Shown: positions 25,843 through 33,228 of the stretch, piece after piece
Layout: each line of letters opens with the position of its first letter
Numbering within the stretch: the stretch's first letter is position 1
NCBI RefSeq assembly: GCF_027111295.1
Contig: NZ_CP114287.1
Coordinates: forward strand, 744,001-808,000
Length of the DNA stretch: 64,000 bases
DNA from: Flavobacterium gelatinilyticum
Lineage (GTDB): Bacteria; Bacteroidota; Bacteroidia; Flavobacteriales; Flavobacteriaceae
Reading direction: 5' to 3'
The notes under the pieces: model-generated
The model's input: only the letters and a program-made list of their open reading frames with translations
Databases searched by the model: none
What the model was told of the DNA's origin: nothing
Program-made: the position numbers and the translations under genes

Positions 25843-26499
25843 TTATTCTCCCGTCTGCATATGCGGAGCATCTACAGGTTTAGATTGAGAGGATCCAATC
25901 TGTCTCAGATAAATGGAAAAAATAACTATAGCAAATACCGACAGAAATTCGCTCTGCCAGTTCTGGAAAGACTCAAACCAAAACCGCGAATCTCCGATAT
26001 ATGCCGATGCAGTTTCCAGAGGCAAACCTTTTAATGCCAACTGTTCATTTTCATCTTTTAAACTTCCATAAAAATGTGAGGCCATTGAAATAAAAAACAA
26101 TAAAAACAAGGCAATACTTAGAGAATGCTTGTACACAGCTAATATCCACCCTCCTTTTTTAACCGGCCATGGAACATTTTTTCTTTTATCTGATGGTTCT
26201 CTGTCAACTTCTTCCTGTTTATCTAAATCCTTAGATTCTGATGAACCTTTCTGCTGCAAAAAAATTGTCAATACCACTAACAAAGCCATCTGCAGAAATT
26301 CACTTTCCCAATTTTCAAATGTAGATTCTATAAAATGTCCTGTAGAGAAATACGAAAATAGAGTAATTTGCGGCGCACCGTCTTCTAAAAGATCTTTATT
26401 GTGCTCTGCAAATCCAAATAAAATCTGTCCCGCAAAAGAGGCTATAAATAATAGAAAGAAACAAATCGAAAGCCCATTATTGCGTAAAAATTTTTTCAT
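25843..26499 (-). CDS. DUF6766 family membrane protein
   Basis: A 218-residue protein with about four membrane helices: residues 9-29 (GLSICFFLLFIASFAGQILF), 70-85 (MALLVVLTIFLQQ), 125-145 (HSLSIALFLLFFISMASHFY) and 185-200 (FAIVIFSIYLRQ). Two halves repeat the pattern helix, NWxSEF, helix, then LRQxGSSxSK (FENWESEF ... QQKGSSESK; FQNWQSEF ... RQIGSSQSK), typical of DUF6766. No function is established. It lies next to stress genes (stressosome, catalase). Confidence 0.82.
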   Translation of the reverse strand: MKKFLRNNGLSICFFLLFIASFAGQILFGFAEHNKDLLEDGAPQITLFSYFSTGHFIESTFENWESEFLQMALLVVLTIFLQQKGSSESKDLDKQEEVDREPSDKRKNVPWPVKKGGWILAVYKHSLSIALFLLFFISMASHFYGSLKDENEQLALKGLPLETASAYIGDSRFWFESFQNWQSEFLSVFAIVIFSIYLRQIGSSQSKPVDAPHMQTGE

Positions 26500-26526
26500 G
26501 GTTTTAGGTGCAAATATTATATATTA

Positions 26527-26709
26527 CTATTTATCTAAGTTATCTTCGGCGGGCAATAACTGGGATTCCATAAATTTTCCTTTTACAATTGTTCCAGCTT
26601 CATCCTCCCATTCTGTCACAACATTCTCTATCAAATCTGGTTCAAAACCAATAACTTTCATTACCTGTCCGCCAAACTCCTGTTGCACTTTCTCTCCTTT
26701 TTTAAACAT
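26527..26709 (-). CDS. YodC-like (DUF2158) small protein
   Basis: A 60-residue acidic protein, MFKKGEKVQQEFGGQVMKVI, resembling the KxGDxVxLKSGGPxMTV opening of YodC/DUF2158 proteins, with a following beta-strand pair (GTIVKGKFMESQLLPAED). The Cys-Trp segment usual in YodC is replaced by TEWEDEAG. It is probably a small SH3-like barrel of unknown function. It lies 27 bp upstream of the DUF6766 gene, so co-transcription is likely. Confidence 0.65.
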   Translation of the reverse strand: MFKKGEKVQQEFGGQVMKVIGFEPDLIENVVTEWEDEAGTIVKGKFMESQLLPAEDNLDK

Positions 26710-27019
26710 AAAATTTAATTTTTAAAAATTACACTATTGATTTGCTATTCGAAATTAAAGGTATATAAGCTTTATTGGAATACTTTATATTATTGTTCTA
26801 CTTTATTACATTATTACACTTTCAAAAAAAAAAAAAACAAACAACTATATATCAACAACTTAAATCATTAATTCTGTAACATGAGATTGTAATTCTATAA
26901 CTGGATCTATTATAGTAGAGGTAAATTTGAAAGCCTGAAAAATGATTTGCAGTTTATTGCAACTCAATTTCTAAACTTCTTTTTCAGGTTCTATTTTTAA
27001 CTATTAACAACTACCTCAT
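26710..27019. promoter_or_regulatory. Divergent regulatory region upstream of the catalase gene
   Basis: 310 bp between the YodC-like gene (-) and the catalase (+). TAAATTTG at 26922-26929 fits the -7 consensus for the catalase transcript, though no TTTG is found 19-20 bp upstream. The region includes a long A run at 26827-26840. No OxyR-type site could be defined by eye. Confidence 0.4.
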
Positions 27020-29161
27020 ATGAAAAATTTTCAGGATGAAAAGCAACGAGATCTGCTGATCAACAAATCAGACGGCACTAATAAGTTTCTGACCACCGAT
27101 CAGGGTGTCAGAATTAATGACGACAATAATTCTCTTAAAGCAGGAGAAAGAGGTCCTTCTTTACTTGAAGATTTTATTCTTAGAGAAAAAATTACACATT
27201 TTGACCACGAAAGAATTCCTGAAAGAATCGTTCACGCAAGGGGATCTGGTGCACATGGATTCTTTGAAGTTACTAATCCAATACCAGAACTAACCAAAGC
27301 AGGTTTCCTGCAGGAGAAAGGTCTTAAAACGCCTGTTTTTACAAGATTCTCCACAGTTGCAGGATCTCGAGGATCTACAGATCTGGCACGCGATGTACGT
27401 GGATTTTCGGTTAAATTTTACACGCAGGAAGGCATCTATGATCTTGTTGGAAATAATGTTCCTGTTTTCTTTATTCAGGATGCATCAAAATTTCCTGACC
27501 TTATTCATGCTGTAAAACCAGAACCACACAATGAAATCCCGCAGGCTGCTTCTGCACATGATACCTTCTGGGACTTTATATCACTAATGCCAGAATCGAT
27601 GCACATGATCATGTGGGCGATGTCTGACCGTGCTATTCCGAGAAGCTATCGTATGATGGAAGGTTTTGGAGTACATACTTTCAGATTAATCAATGAAGCT
27701 GGCGAATCTGTGTTTGTGAAATTTCATTGGAAACCTAAATTAGGAACCCACGCAGTTGCTTGGGATGAAGCACAGAAAATTTCAGGAAAAAATCCCGACT
27801 TTCACAGACAGGATCTTTGGGAAGCAATCGAAGCAGGAAACTTCCCAGAATGGGACTTAGGCGTTCAGATTATTCCATCAGAAGATGAAAATAAATATGA
27901 ATTTGATCTGCTTGACCCTACTAAACTGGTTCCCGAAGAACTGGTGCCTGTCACTATAATAGGAAGAATGGTTTTGAACAAAAACCCCGATAACTTTTTT
28001 GCAGAAACAGAACAGATTGCTTTTCATCCCGGACATGTAGTTCCTGGAATCGATTTTACAAATGATCCTTTACTGCAGGGACGCTTGTTTTCGTACACAG
28101 ATACACAGCTTTCCAGATTAGGAAGTCCTAATTTTCATGAAATCCCGATTAACCGCAGTGTAGCGCCTGTACATAATAATCAGCGTGACGGACATATGCG
28201 CCAGGAAATTAATACCGGACGTGTCAGTTATCATCCTAATTCTCTTGGAGGAGGCTGTCCTTATCAGGCAAAAATTGCAGAAGGAGGATTTGCTAGTTTT
28301 AATGAACGCATCGATGCGCATAAAATAAGAGAAAGAAGTGAAAGTTTTAACGATCATTTCGGACAGGCAAAATTATTTTTCAACAGCCAGACCCCTGCAG
28401 AAAAAAGCCATATTGTTAAAGCACTTCGTTTTGAACTGGGAAAAGTCGAAACCACAGCCATAAGACTGAGAATGCTTGGGCTTTTATCACAAGTTGACCA
28501 AGAACTGGCCGAAAAAGTAGCCATTGGACTTGGGGCAACGGTTCCTCCTGTTTTAGAAAAACCGCTGAATCACGGTGTATCTCCTGAAAATGAAAACGGA
28601 AAACAGGAATCAACCACAATGGAGCAGTCTGTAAAATCATCTGATGCATTAAGCATGCTGAAAAATCCAGTTAATTCGCCAACGATTGCCTCGAGAAAAG
28701 TCGCTATCATTTGTGCCGACGGAGTTTCTGAAGCTGCAGTATCTAACATGAAAAAAGCATTGCTTCAGGATGATGCTAAAGGCTGTATTGTGGCACCGCA
28801 TCTCGGAGCTGTAATTTCAGATACTGATGGGGAAATTCACGTAGATTTCAGCTTTCTTACCGCATCATCGGTGTTGTTTGATGCTGTTTATATACCAGAT
28901 GGACTTGGTCTGACTGTTCTGGCGGAAAGTGATGAAGTAAATGAATTTTTAAACGATGCTTACAAACACTGCAAAGTAATTGGAGCTGACGGAAAAGCTG
29001 TTTCTTTATTAAGTGCTGCAAATTTTGCTTCTAAAATCACAAATGATGATCAAGGGCTTATTGTTAGTAAAGAAGCTGCACGTGAAAAATTTGCAAAAGA
29101 CTTTATACAAGCAATGGGAAAACATAGATTTTGGGAACGCGAACCAAATCTGTACAATTAA
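27020..29161 (+). CDS. katE: Large-subunit monofunctional catalase (HPII type)
   Basis: A 713-residue heme catalase that converts hydrogen peroxide to water and oxygen. Catalytic His72 lies in [18 protein letters not shown]; Asn145 in [16 protein letters not shown]; proximal heme ligand Tyr359 in [14 protein letters not shown]. After the barrel and helical regions, residues about 565-690 form the extra DJ-1/PfpI-like flavodoxin domain ([20 protein letters not shown]) found only in large-subunit clade 2 catalases such as KatE. The length fits HPII. A ferritin-like DUF892 gene follows 17 bp downstream, giving a stress-protection operon beside the stressosome genes. RpoS is absent in Bacteroidota, so regulation differs from Escherichia coli. 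Confidence 0.95.
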   Translation: MKNFQDEKQRDLLINKSDGTNKFLTTDQGVRINDDNNSLKAGERGPSLLEDFILREKITHFDHERIPERIVHARGSGAHGFFEVTNPIPELTKAGFLQEKGLKTPVFTRFSTVAGSRGSTDLARDVRGFSVKFYTQEGIYDLVGNNVPVFFIQDASKFPDLIHAVKPEPHNEIPQAASAHDTFWDFISLMPESMHMIMWAMSDRAIPRSYRMMEGFGVHTFRLINEAGESVFVKFHWKPKLGTHAVAWDEAQKISGKNPDFHRQDLWEAIEAGNFPEWDLGVQIIPSEDENKYEFDLLDPTKLVPEELVPVTIIGRMVLNKNPDNFFAETEQIAFHPGHVVPGIDFTNDPLLQGRLFSYTDTQLSRLGSPNFHEIPINRSVAPVHNNQRDGHMRQEINTGRVSYHPNSLGGGCPYQAKIAEGGFASFNERIDAHKIRERSESFNDHFGQAKLFFNSQTPAEKSHIVKALRFELGKVETTAIRLRMLGLLSQVDQELAEKVAIGLGATVPPVLEKPLNHGVSPENENGKQESTTMEQSVKSSDALSMLKNPVNSPTIASRKVAIICADGVSEAAVSNMKKALLQDDAKGCIVAPHLGAVISDTDGEIHVDFSFLTASSVLFDAVYIPDGLGLTVLAESDEVNEFLNDAYKHCKVIGADGKAVSLLSAANFASKITNDDQGLIVSKEAAREKFAKDFIQAMGKHRFWEREPNLYN

Positions 29162-29178
29162 AACTAAATTAAAGAACT

Positions 29179-29748
29179 ATGAAAAATTCAGAAAAACCAA
29201 ATCATACAAAAAGGGCAGACAAAACTCCCAAAAATGGAATTGTACAGCCTGCAGCTGATGCTGCCGCAGAATTAAAAGCTTTATTTGTTGACAGCCTTAA
29301 AGACATATATTGGGCAGAAAATGCCTTGGTTGGTGCGCTTCCTAAAATGCAGCATAATGCAACAGATGCAAGTCTTGCTTCAGCTATAAAAGAACATCAT
29401 GCCGTAACACAAAATCAGGTTAAAAGAATAGAAAAGGTTTTTGAACTGATTGGTGAAAAGGCAGAGGGAAAAAAATGCGAGGCTATGGCAGGATTACTTA
29501 AAGAAGGAGACAGTATTCTGGAAGAAACACAGCCTGGAGCAGTTCGTGACGCAGGAATTATTGCAGCTTCACAAAAAATCGAGCATTACGAAATAGCGAC
29601 CTATGGAACGCTTGTGGCATTTGCTAAAACGCTGGGAGAAAACGACGCTGCAAAATTGCTGACTCAGACACTTGCTGAAGAAAAGGAAGCAGACTGTTTA
29701 CTTAATGATATCGCATTAAACACTGTAAATATTGTAGCTGCAGAATAA
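29179..29748 (+). CDS. DUF892 ferritin-like protein (YciE/YciF family)
   Basis: A 189-residue protein. After a basic tail (residues 1-30) the domain begins ELKALFVDSLKDIYWAENAL, the hallmark of DUF892, followed by the four-helix-bundle segments EHHAVTQNQVKRIEKVFEL, AGIIAASQKIEHYEIATYGT and TLAEEKEADCLLNDI. Glu and His residues at the expected positions (for example E314-type EHxxVT and QKIEHYE) could bind a di-metal site. These proteins are induced by stress in many bacteria and often travel with catalase genes. Co-transcription with the catalase is likely. Confidence 0.88.
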   Translation: MKNSEKPNHTKRADKTPKNGIVQPAADAAAELKALFVDSLKDIYWAENALVGALPKMQHNATDASLASAIKEHHAVTQNQVKRIEKVFELIGEKAEGKKCEAMAGLLKEGDSILEETQPGAVRDAGIIAASQKIEHYEIATYGTLVAFAKTLGENDAAKLLTQTLAEEKEADCLLNDIALNTVNIVAAE

Positions 29749-29840
29749 AAGCTACATTATTTAAAAATCATAAACAAACATTTTATTACGATTGTTTTCG
29801 AAATATAACGAGATTTTTAACTGAGTCCAAAACGGGAAAA

Positions 29841-29990
29841 CTAAACCAAATATACGAAGATAATGAAAGATAGCGTCTACCTGCAGTACGCCAATTTCTT
29901 TAAATCGTTCCATAAAGTTTATCGTAATTTGTCCCGTAGAGGTCACTCAGCCAGATGGCGCCAATTGTTTTCAATTGGCGCCATTTTTTT
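29841..29990 (+). repeat. Dispersed element alpha, copy 1 (ends in intrinsic terminator)
   Basis: About 150 bp, starting CTAAACCAAAT and containing GTACGCCAATTTCTTTAAAT and TTTGTCCCGTAGAGGTCAC, then a terminator: 13-bp stem ATGGCGCCAATTG / CAATTGGCGCCAT (29955-29967 and 29972-29984) with a T tail. Copies 2 (54401) and 3 (61412) share order and spacing on the same strand. The TCCCGTCGAGGTCAC motif resembles the 3' end of a tRNA (T-arm strand plus acceptor strand), so the element could be an integration scar; alternatively it is a small RNA. Confidence 0.65.
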
Positions 29991-30178
29991 ATTTATACTA
30001 ATAAATACGCTGACTTTGAATCATTTTGCTTTTATTTACTTTCTTTAAAATAAGGCTAAAACAAAGATTCAACTGCCTTATAGTATATATTGTTTTGAAA
30101 AACAAAACAAATAGTTGATTTATGATTCGATAACTTAACAGGATTCGAACACAAATTTGTGAAAATGAAATTTCATTT

Positions 30179-30241
30179 TAAAATGATTTAATATTTCATA
30201 ATTATTTGAATTTAACGTTCTCATTTTTCCAAACACAATTG
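30179..30241. repeat. Dispersed element beta, copy 1 (left side of defence island)
   Basis: The stretch with TTTAATATTTCATAATTATT and TTCTCATTTTTCCAAA aligns with 38343-38403, which reads TTTAATAATTCATAATCATT and TTCTCATTTTTTCAAA. These two copies bracket the genes from 30.5 to 38.3 kb in the same orientation. A weaker copy lies at 55.0 kb. Confidence 0.5.
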
Positions 30242-30354
30242 TTTCCAGAATGAAACAAAATAAATTATTTATTCCCTTTTGGTTCTTTTTCAATTTTTAT
30301 CTTATAAGAAAAACGAACTTCGATAGATTCAGCTCTTTGTAAAACCTATACTAT

Positions 30355-30530
30355 TTACTTTTTTGATATCTTGGCTTCGGGAAATTTACAAGTGCCTTCT
30401 AAAATTTCTTTTCTCGGACGATACAAACGAACAGAAATAAACCAATTTTTAACTCCAGTCGAACAACAATCAATAAGTATAGACTTATTACTTTTTCCCA
30501 CCCAAAAAGCTAAGACTAATGTTATTTTTT
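30355..30530 (-). pseudogene. DUF1254/DUF1214 C-terminal remnant
   Basis: The minus-strand frame directly after the DUF6527 gene reads VKNWFISVRLYRPRKEILEG then TCKFPEAKISKK and stops at 30355. The MRLYWPKKEALDGTWKLPxI ending of DUF1254/DUF1214 proteins gives a close match. The rest of that gene is absent. It appears to be a leftover of the host gene into which the island was joined. Confidence 0.5.
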
Positions 30531-30539
30531 TTTTACTAT

Positions 30540-30809
30540 TTATGAAATTCTTGCTACAAAATTCAAGGAAGACTTATTTAACTGAGATTGGCATTCAAAA
30601 TTCCAGTTACCTATAGAAGGGTGAAGTGTGACAGCTTTACCGTTAAAAGTTAACTTCCAATCTGTCGGAGACAATGGGGTTACCACTTCATTTCCGCATC
30701 CGCACACACATTTGTGTATTGCTGTACAGTATTCAATCGAAATATACAAAATACCATCTTCAATCTTTTCAGGAATAAACTCAATAAATTTAAACTGCAA
30801 CATCTTCAT
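30540..30809 (-). CDS. DUF6527 zinc-ligand protein, C terminus replaced
   Basis: An 89-residue protein. CVCGCGNEVVTPLSPTDWKL and then LHPSIGNWNFECQS are the DUF6527 signature; the Cys cluster plus a later Cys and His form the presumed zinc site of the family. In intact members the segment continues CQSHYWI; here it is CQSQLNKSS and the protein ends after 12 more residues that do not fit the family. The His ligand is therefore lost and the tail comes from the abutting DUF1254 debris. DUF6527 genes accompany multi-ubiquitin/E1 operons; the biochemical role is not established. The start overlaps the end of the E1 gene by 20 bp. Confidence 0.72.
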   Translation of the reverse strand: MKMLQFKFIEFIPEKIEDGILYISIEYCTAIHKCVCGCGNEVVTPLSPTDWKLTFNGKAVTLHPSIGNWNFECQSQLNKSSLNFVARIS

Positions 30810-31968
30810 TAAAAATTTTAGAAACCCCGATAGAATAGGAACTGTGATATTCGTTTTCTAAATCAACATAAATACCGCGTACTTTTTTCCACTTCAAAAC
30901 GGCAAAAATTGCATTGAGAGCATTTAGTTCAGCAATCTGAATATTCGTCCCATACTCATTATTATCAGAATCTTCAGAAAAAATACGAAGAGGAAGATGG
31001 TCTATTTTGTCAGGTGTAGCAGATGTAACCCTCACTGCTCCGGTAAGCCTGCCATCAACAACATTAACGCCTAAACCTACATCTGAAAAAGCTACTCCCA
31101 AGTCCGCCAGATAGTCCGTTATTAGTTTCCTTGCCGCATTTTTGTCCACGCATACAAACACATAATCCATTCTGCCCAGTTCATGAAGATTATCGTTTTT
31201 CACGTAGTAATCATGGACATGAATATGCTTGTGCATATTGGCATAAACCTTATAATAATATCCCACTTTCTTTAGATTTTCATCAAGATCTTTCAAAGAC
31301 GCAGCACCAGGTGAACGGAAAGCGTTATGCTGGTCAAAACTATCTGCGTCATAAAGATGGATTTCTGCTACTGGAGTTTTAGCTATCATATCCAGAATAT
31401 AAGCTCCTGTACCTCCCAATCCAATTATTGCTATCTTCTGGCCTTCCAGCTTCGCATTTATACCTTCAATATTTGCACGGCTTGAATTGGTATCAATATA
31501 TTGGAAAACTGTTTCACCAGCAATATCTGCCATTAGCTTAAAGGTCTTTTCTGTAACGGAAGGATCCAGAAATTTTGCTGGTGCAGAAATAATATCTGCA
31601 TACCTCTTCATTTTTTCATAGTAATTAGGATACCCTGCGGGTGGCTTGTTTGAAAAAGATCTGTTTACCAAAATCTGAGCGTTCAATGCTGAATCAGCGT
31701 TAATATGCTGAATAGCCGCAATGATTTCACCATCAGCTCCGCAAGGATTATTACCAGTAAAATGTACTACATGAGTATCGGGTATTGCTGTGTGACTATT
31801 GGCAATTAAAGTTAGGGTACTTACCAGCACTCCATATTCTATCTCTTTGTTTTGATTTACATAAGGTATATGGTGGATAAGTAAATATCCACCACGTACC
31901 TCGATCTCGTAACCTTCGTCTCTTAGACGTTTAAGGTCTGGGCTATGATTTATCAGTTGCTGTGACAT
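30790..31968 (-). CDS. DUF6791-ThiF fusion, ubiquitin-activating E1-like enzyme
   Basis: A 392-residue protein. Residues 1-165 match the DUF6791 N-terminal domain (YEIEVRGGYLLIHHIPYVN, then HFTGNNPCGADGEIIAAI). Residues 170-390 form the ThiF/MoeB/E1 adenylation domain: KIAIIGLGGTGAYILDMIA (nucleotide loop GLGGTG), IHLYDADSFDQHNAFRSPGA (the acidic and Arg residues that bind ATP) and YVFVCVDKNAARKLI. E1-like enzymes adenylate the C-terminal glycine of ubiquitin-like proteins. The gene overlaps the multi-ubiquitin gene by 26 bp and the DUF6527 gene by 20 bp, so the three are one translationally coupled unit. No E2-like or JAB peptidase gene is present. Confidence 0.85.
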   Translation of the reverse strand: MSQQLINHSPDLKRLRDEGYEIEVRGGYLLIHHIPYVNQNKEIEYGVLVSTLTLIANSHTAIPDTHVVHFTGNNPCGADGEIIAAIQHINADSALNAQILVNRSFSNKPPAGYPNYYEKMKRYADIISAPAKFLDPSVTEKTFKLMADIAGETVFQYIDTNSSRANIEGINAKLEGQKIAIIGLGGTGAYILDMIAKTPVAEIHLYDADSFDQHNAFRSPGAASLKDLDENLKKVGYYYKVYANMHKHIHVHDYYVKNDNLHELGRMDYVFVCVDKNAARKLITDYLADLGVAFSDVGLGVNVVDGRLTGAVRVTSATPDKIDHLPLRIFSEDSDNNEYGTNIQIAELNALNAIFAVLKWKKVRGIYVDLENEYHSSYSIGVSKIFNEDVAV

Positions 31969-32644
31969 CGAAGATCATTTTATTTTTGACACGTACACTT
32001 GAACCTTTAACCATAGTGCCTTCTGGTTTAGGTTCCCATCCCCTGCTGTAAGTAACTGTATATCCTTTATTAGGGTTATTGTCATAAGAACCAAAAGCCA
32101 GAACAACCAACTGCTCAAAGGAAATATCGGGCTGCTTCCATTGATGAACACGCGCATTTACAATTATGGTCAATTCCTGCGGTCTTGGCTTTGAGAAAAA
32201 CTTCTCTTTACCTGGCCTGCCTAAATCAACTATTTCATCGTCTAAAATCTGATCATCCTGCCACCCCTCCTTGATGTCAAGAAAAATGTCATCACCAGCT
32301 GGTATACTACCCAATTCTCTGATTTGAATACCTCTAATGTATTGCTTATACCAAGTAAAAGGCATATCATTAATAAAAAACTGGAGCTTTTTCTTTACAA
32401 AGAAATACTCTGTTTCTGGACGAGCCAGATTAACTCGTTTTTCGTTTTCAATAAGCTCATCTTGATAAGGTTTGCTGATTGACAAATACAGCTCAATTTC
32501 TAATGGTATTCCTGCCAGTTGCTTTAATTCAGCACCAGTTTTGTACTGTTCGAAAGTCTCATAGTTTTTTCCCTCTATTACAAATTTTAGAAGTACTTTT
32601 CCGTTAGGGGCATTCTTTTCCCCTTGTTCAATATTTGAATTCAT
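31943..32644 (-). CDS. Multi-ubiquitin domain protein (three tandem ubiquitin-like folds)
   Basis: A 233-residue protein with three beta-grasp units: about residues 17-80 (LLKFVIEGKNYETFEQYKTG), 84-152 (KLQFFINDMPFTWYKQYIRG) and 155-228 (ELTIIVNARVHQWKQPDISF). Each repeats the multi-ubiquitin pattern: strand, turn, helix, then IPxxxxIxLxI. The first two end LARPETEYFF and LGRPGKEKFF, with no Gly-Gly, and the protein itself ends DVTATDKS, also without Gly. Such tandem ubiquitin-like proteins are encoded with E1-like enzymes in bacterial operons proposed to be ubiquitin-like conjugation or defence systems. How an E1 would act on a protein lacking a terminal glycine is unclear. It is the first gene of the three-gene unit. 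Confidence 0.82.
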   Translation of the reverse strand: MNSNIEQGEKNAPNGKVLLKFVIEGKNYETFEQYKTGAELKQLAGIPLEIELYLSISKPYQDELIENEKRVNLARPETEYFFVKKKLQFFINDMPFTWYKQYIRGIQIRELGSIPAGDDIFLDIKEGWQDDQILDDEIVDLGRPGKEKFFSKPRPQELTIIVNARVHQWKQPDISFEQLVVLAFGSYDNNPNKGYTVTYSRGWEPKPEGTMVKGSSVRVKNKMIFDVTATDKS

Positions 32645-32962
32645 TCTTAAATCAAATTTGATATTAAATAATATATAAATTGCTTAAAGCCTATCATTTC
32701 GGCCATAAATCAGGAAAAATCCTGTGATAATTTTAAATCTGATGCAATTGAAATTTATATCGTTAATACCAAGCCCTGCGGCCTTAAATAAATCGGCCGG
32801 AGGTTTAAAATCACAAAAAGCTTGCTTATTTCAAATAAAGGAGGTAGTTTTGAAGTGCAAACATTACTACCAAGAGCCTTGCAAGGGCTTTTGTTTCCTT
32901 CAAAGGAATTAAGCCAGGTGATTTTCGCCTGGTTTTTTATTCATTAAAAAGTTTTTTTCTCA
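32645..32962. other. Spacer between the ubiquitin-like unit and the IetAS unit
   Basis: 318 bp. It should hold the minus-strand promoter of the multi-ubiquitin operon, which I could not define. It also contains a small hairpin (CGGCC near 32781 with GGCCG near 32797) and the plus-strand terminator listed separately, which suggests a short plus-strand transcript or a remnant of one. Confidence 0.4.
32912..32938 (+). terminator. Intrinsic terminator on the plus strand
   Basis: CCAGGTG, loop ATTTT, CGCCTGG, then TTTTTT. The T run follows on the plus strand although all annotated genes here run on the minus strand. It would either end an unseen plus-strand RNA starting within the spacer or block read-through toward the defence operon. 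Confidence 0.6.
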
Positions 32963-33208
32963 TTAGAATTTTGTGTCTTTTCTTGATTTTGGATCATTTC
33001 CTGGTTTGACCGTGTCGCTGTCTCTTATTGGACCACCATTAGCACGATGGATGCGCACTTCTCCTCCGCCATTATTTGACGAAAATTGTTTTGCAAGTTG
33101 TTCAGCCTGCTTTTGAGTGGTGGTAATGGCCGAAGCCTTTTTACCTCCTTCTTTTTGGACATTCCAACCTTCCTGCCCTTTTTTCTGTGTTACATGGTAA
33201 TTTGCCAT
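32963..33208 (-). CDS. DUF2188 domain protein
   Basis: An 81-residue basic protein. MANYHVTQKKGQEGWNVQKE, then GGKKASAITTTQKQAEQLAK, and VRIHRANGGPIRDSDTV match DUF2188: a small domain with HVxPxxxGWxVKxEGxxRAS, TQxEAxxxAR and VxIHxxxGxIRxxxTY. DUF2188 is frequent near mobile genes and toxin systems; its role is unknown. It lies 20 bp after the subtilase gene and is probably part of the same operon. Confidence 0.85.
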   Translation of the reverse strand: MANYHVTQKKGQEGWNVQKEGGKKASAITTTQKQAEQLAKQFSSNNGGGEVRIHRANGGPIRDSDTVKPGNDPKSRKDTKF

Positions 33209-33228
33209 AACTATATTTAAATTAAGAA

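Noticed and set aside
29761..29946. Minus-strand frame of 61 codons across alpha copy 1 (TSTGQITINFMERF)
   Set aside because: It looks protein-like, but copies 2 and 3 have stops and shifts in the same frame. It may be an ancient coding origin of the element and is not supported as a gene.
30371..30616. Plus-strand 81-codon frame at the left edge of the island
   Set aside because: It is the antisense of the DUF1254 remnant and of the DUF6527 gene end, where the minus strand shows clear family motifs.
32724..32912. Plus-strand 62-codon frame between the two defence units
   Set aside because: No promoter, no ribosome site and no motif. The terminator right after it is better explained by a non-coding RNA.
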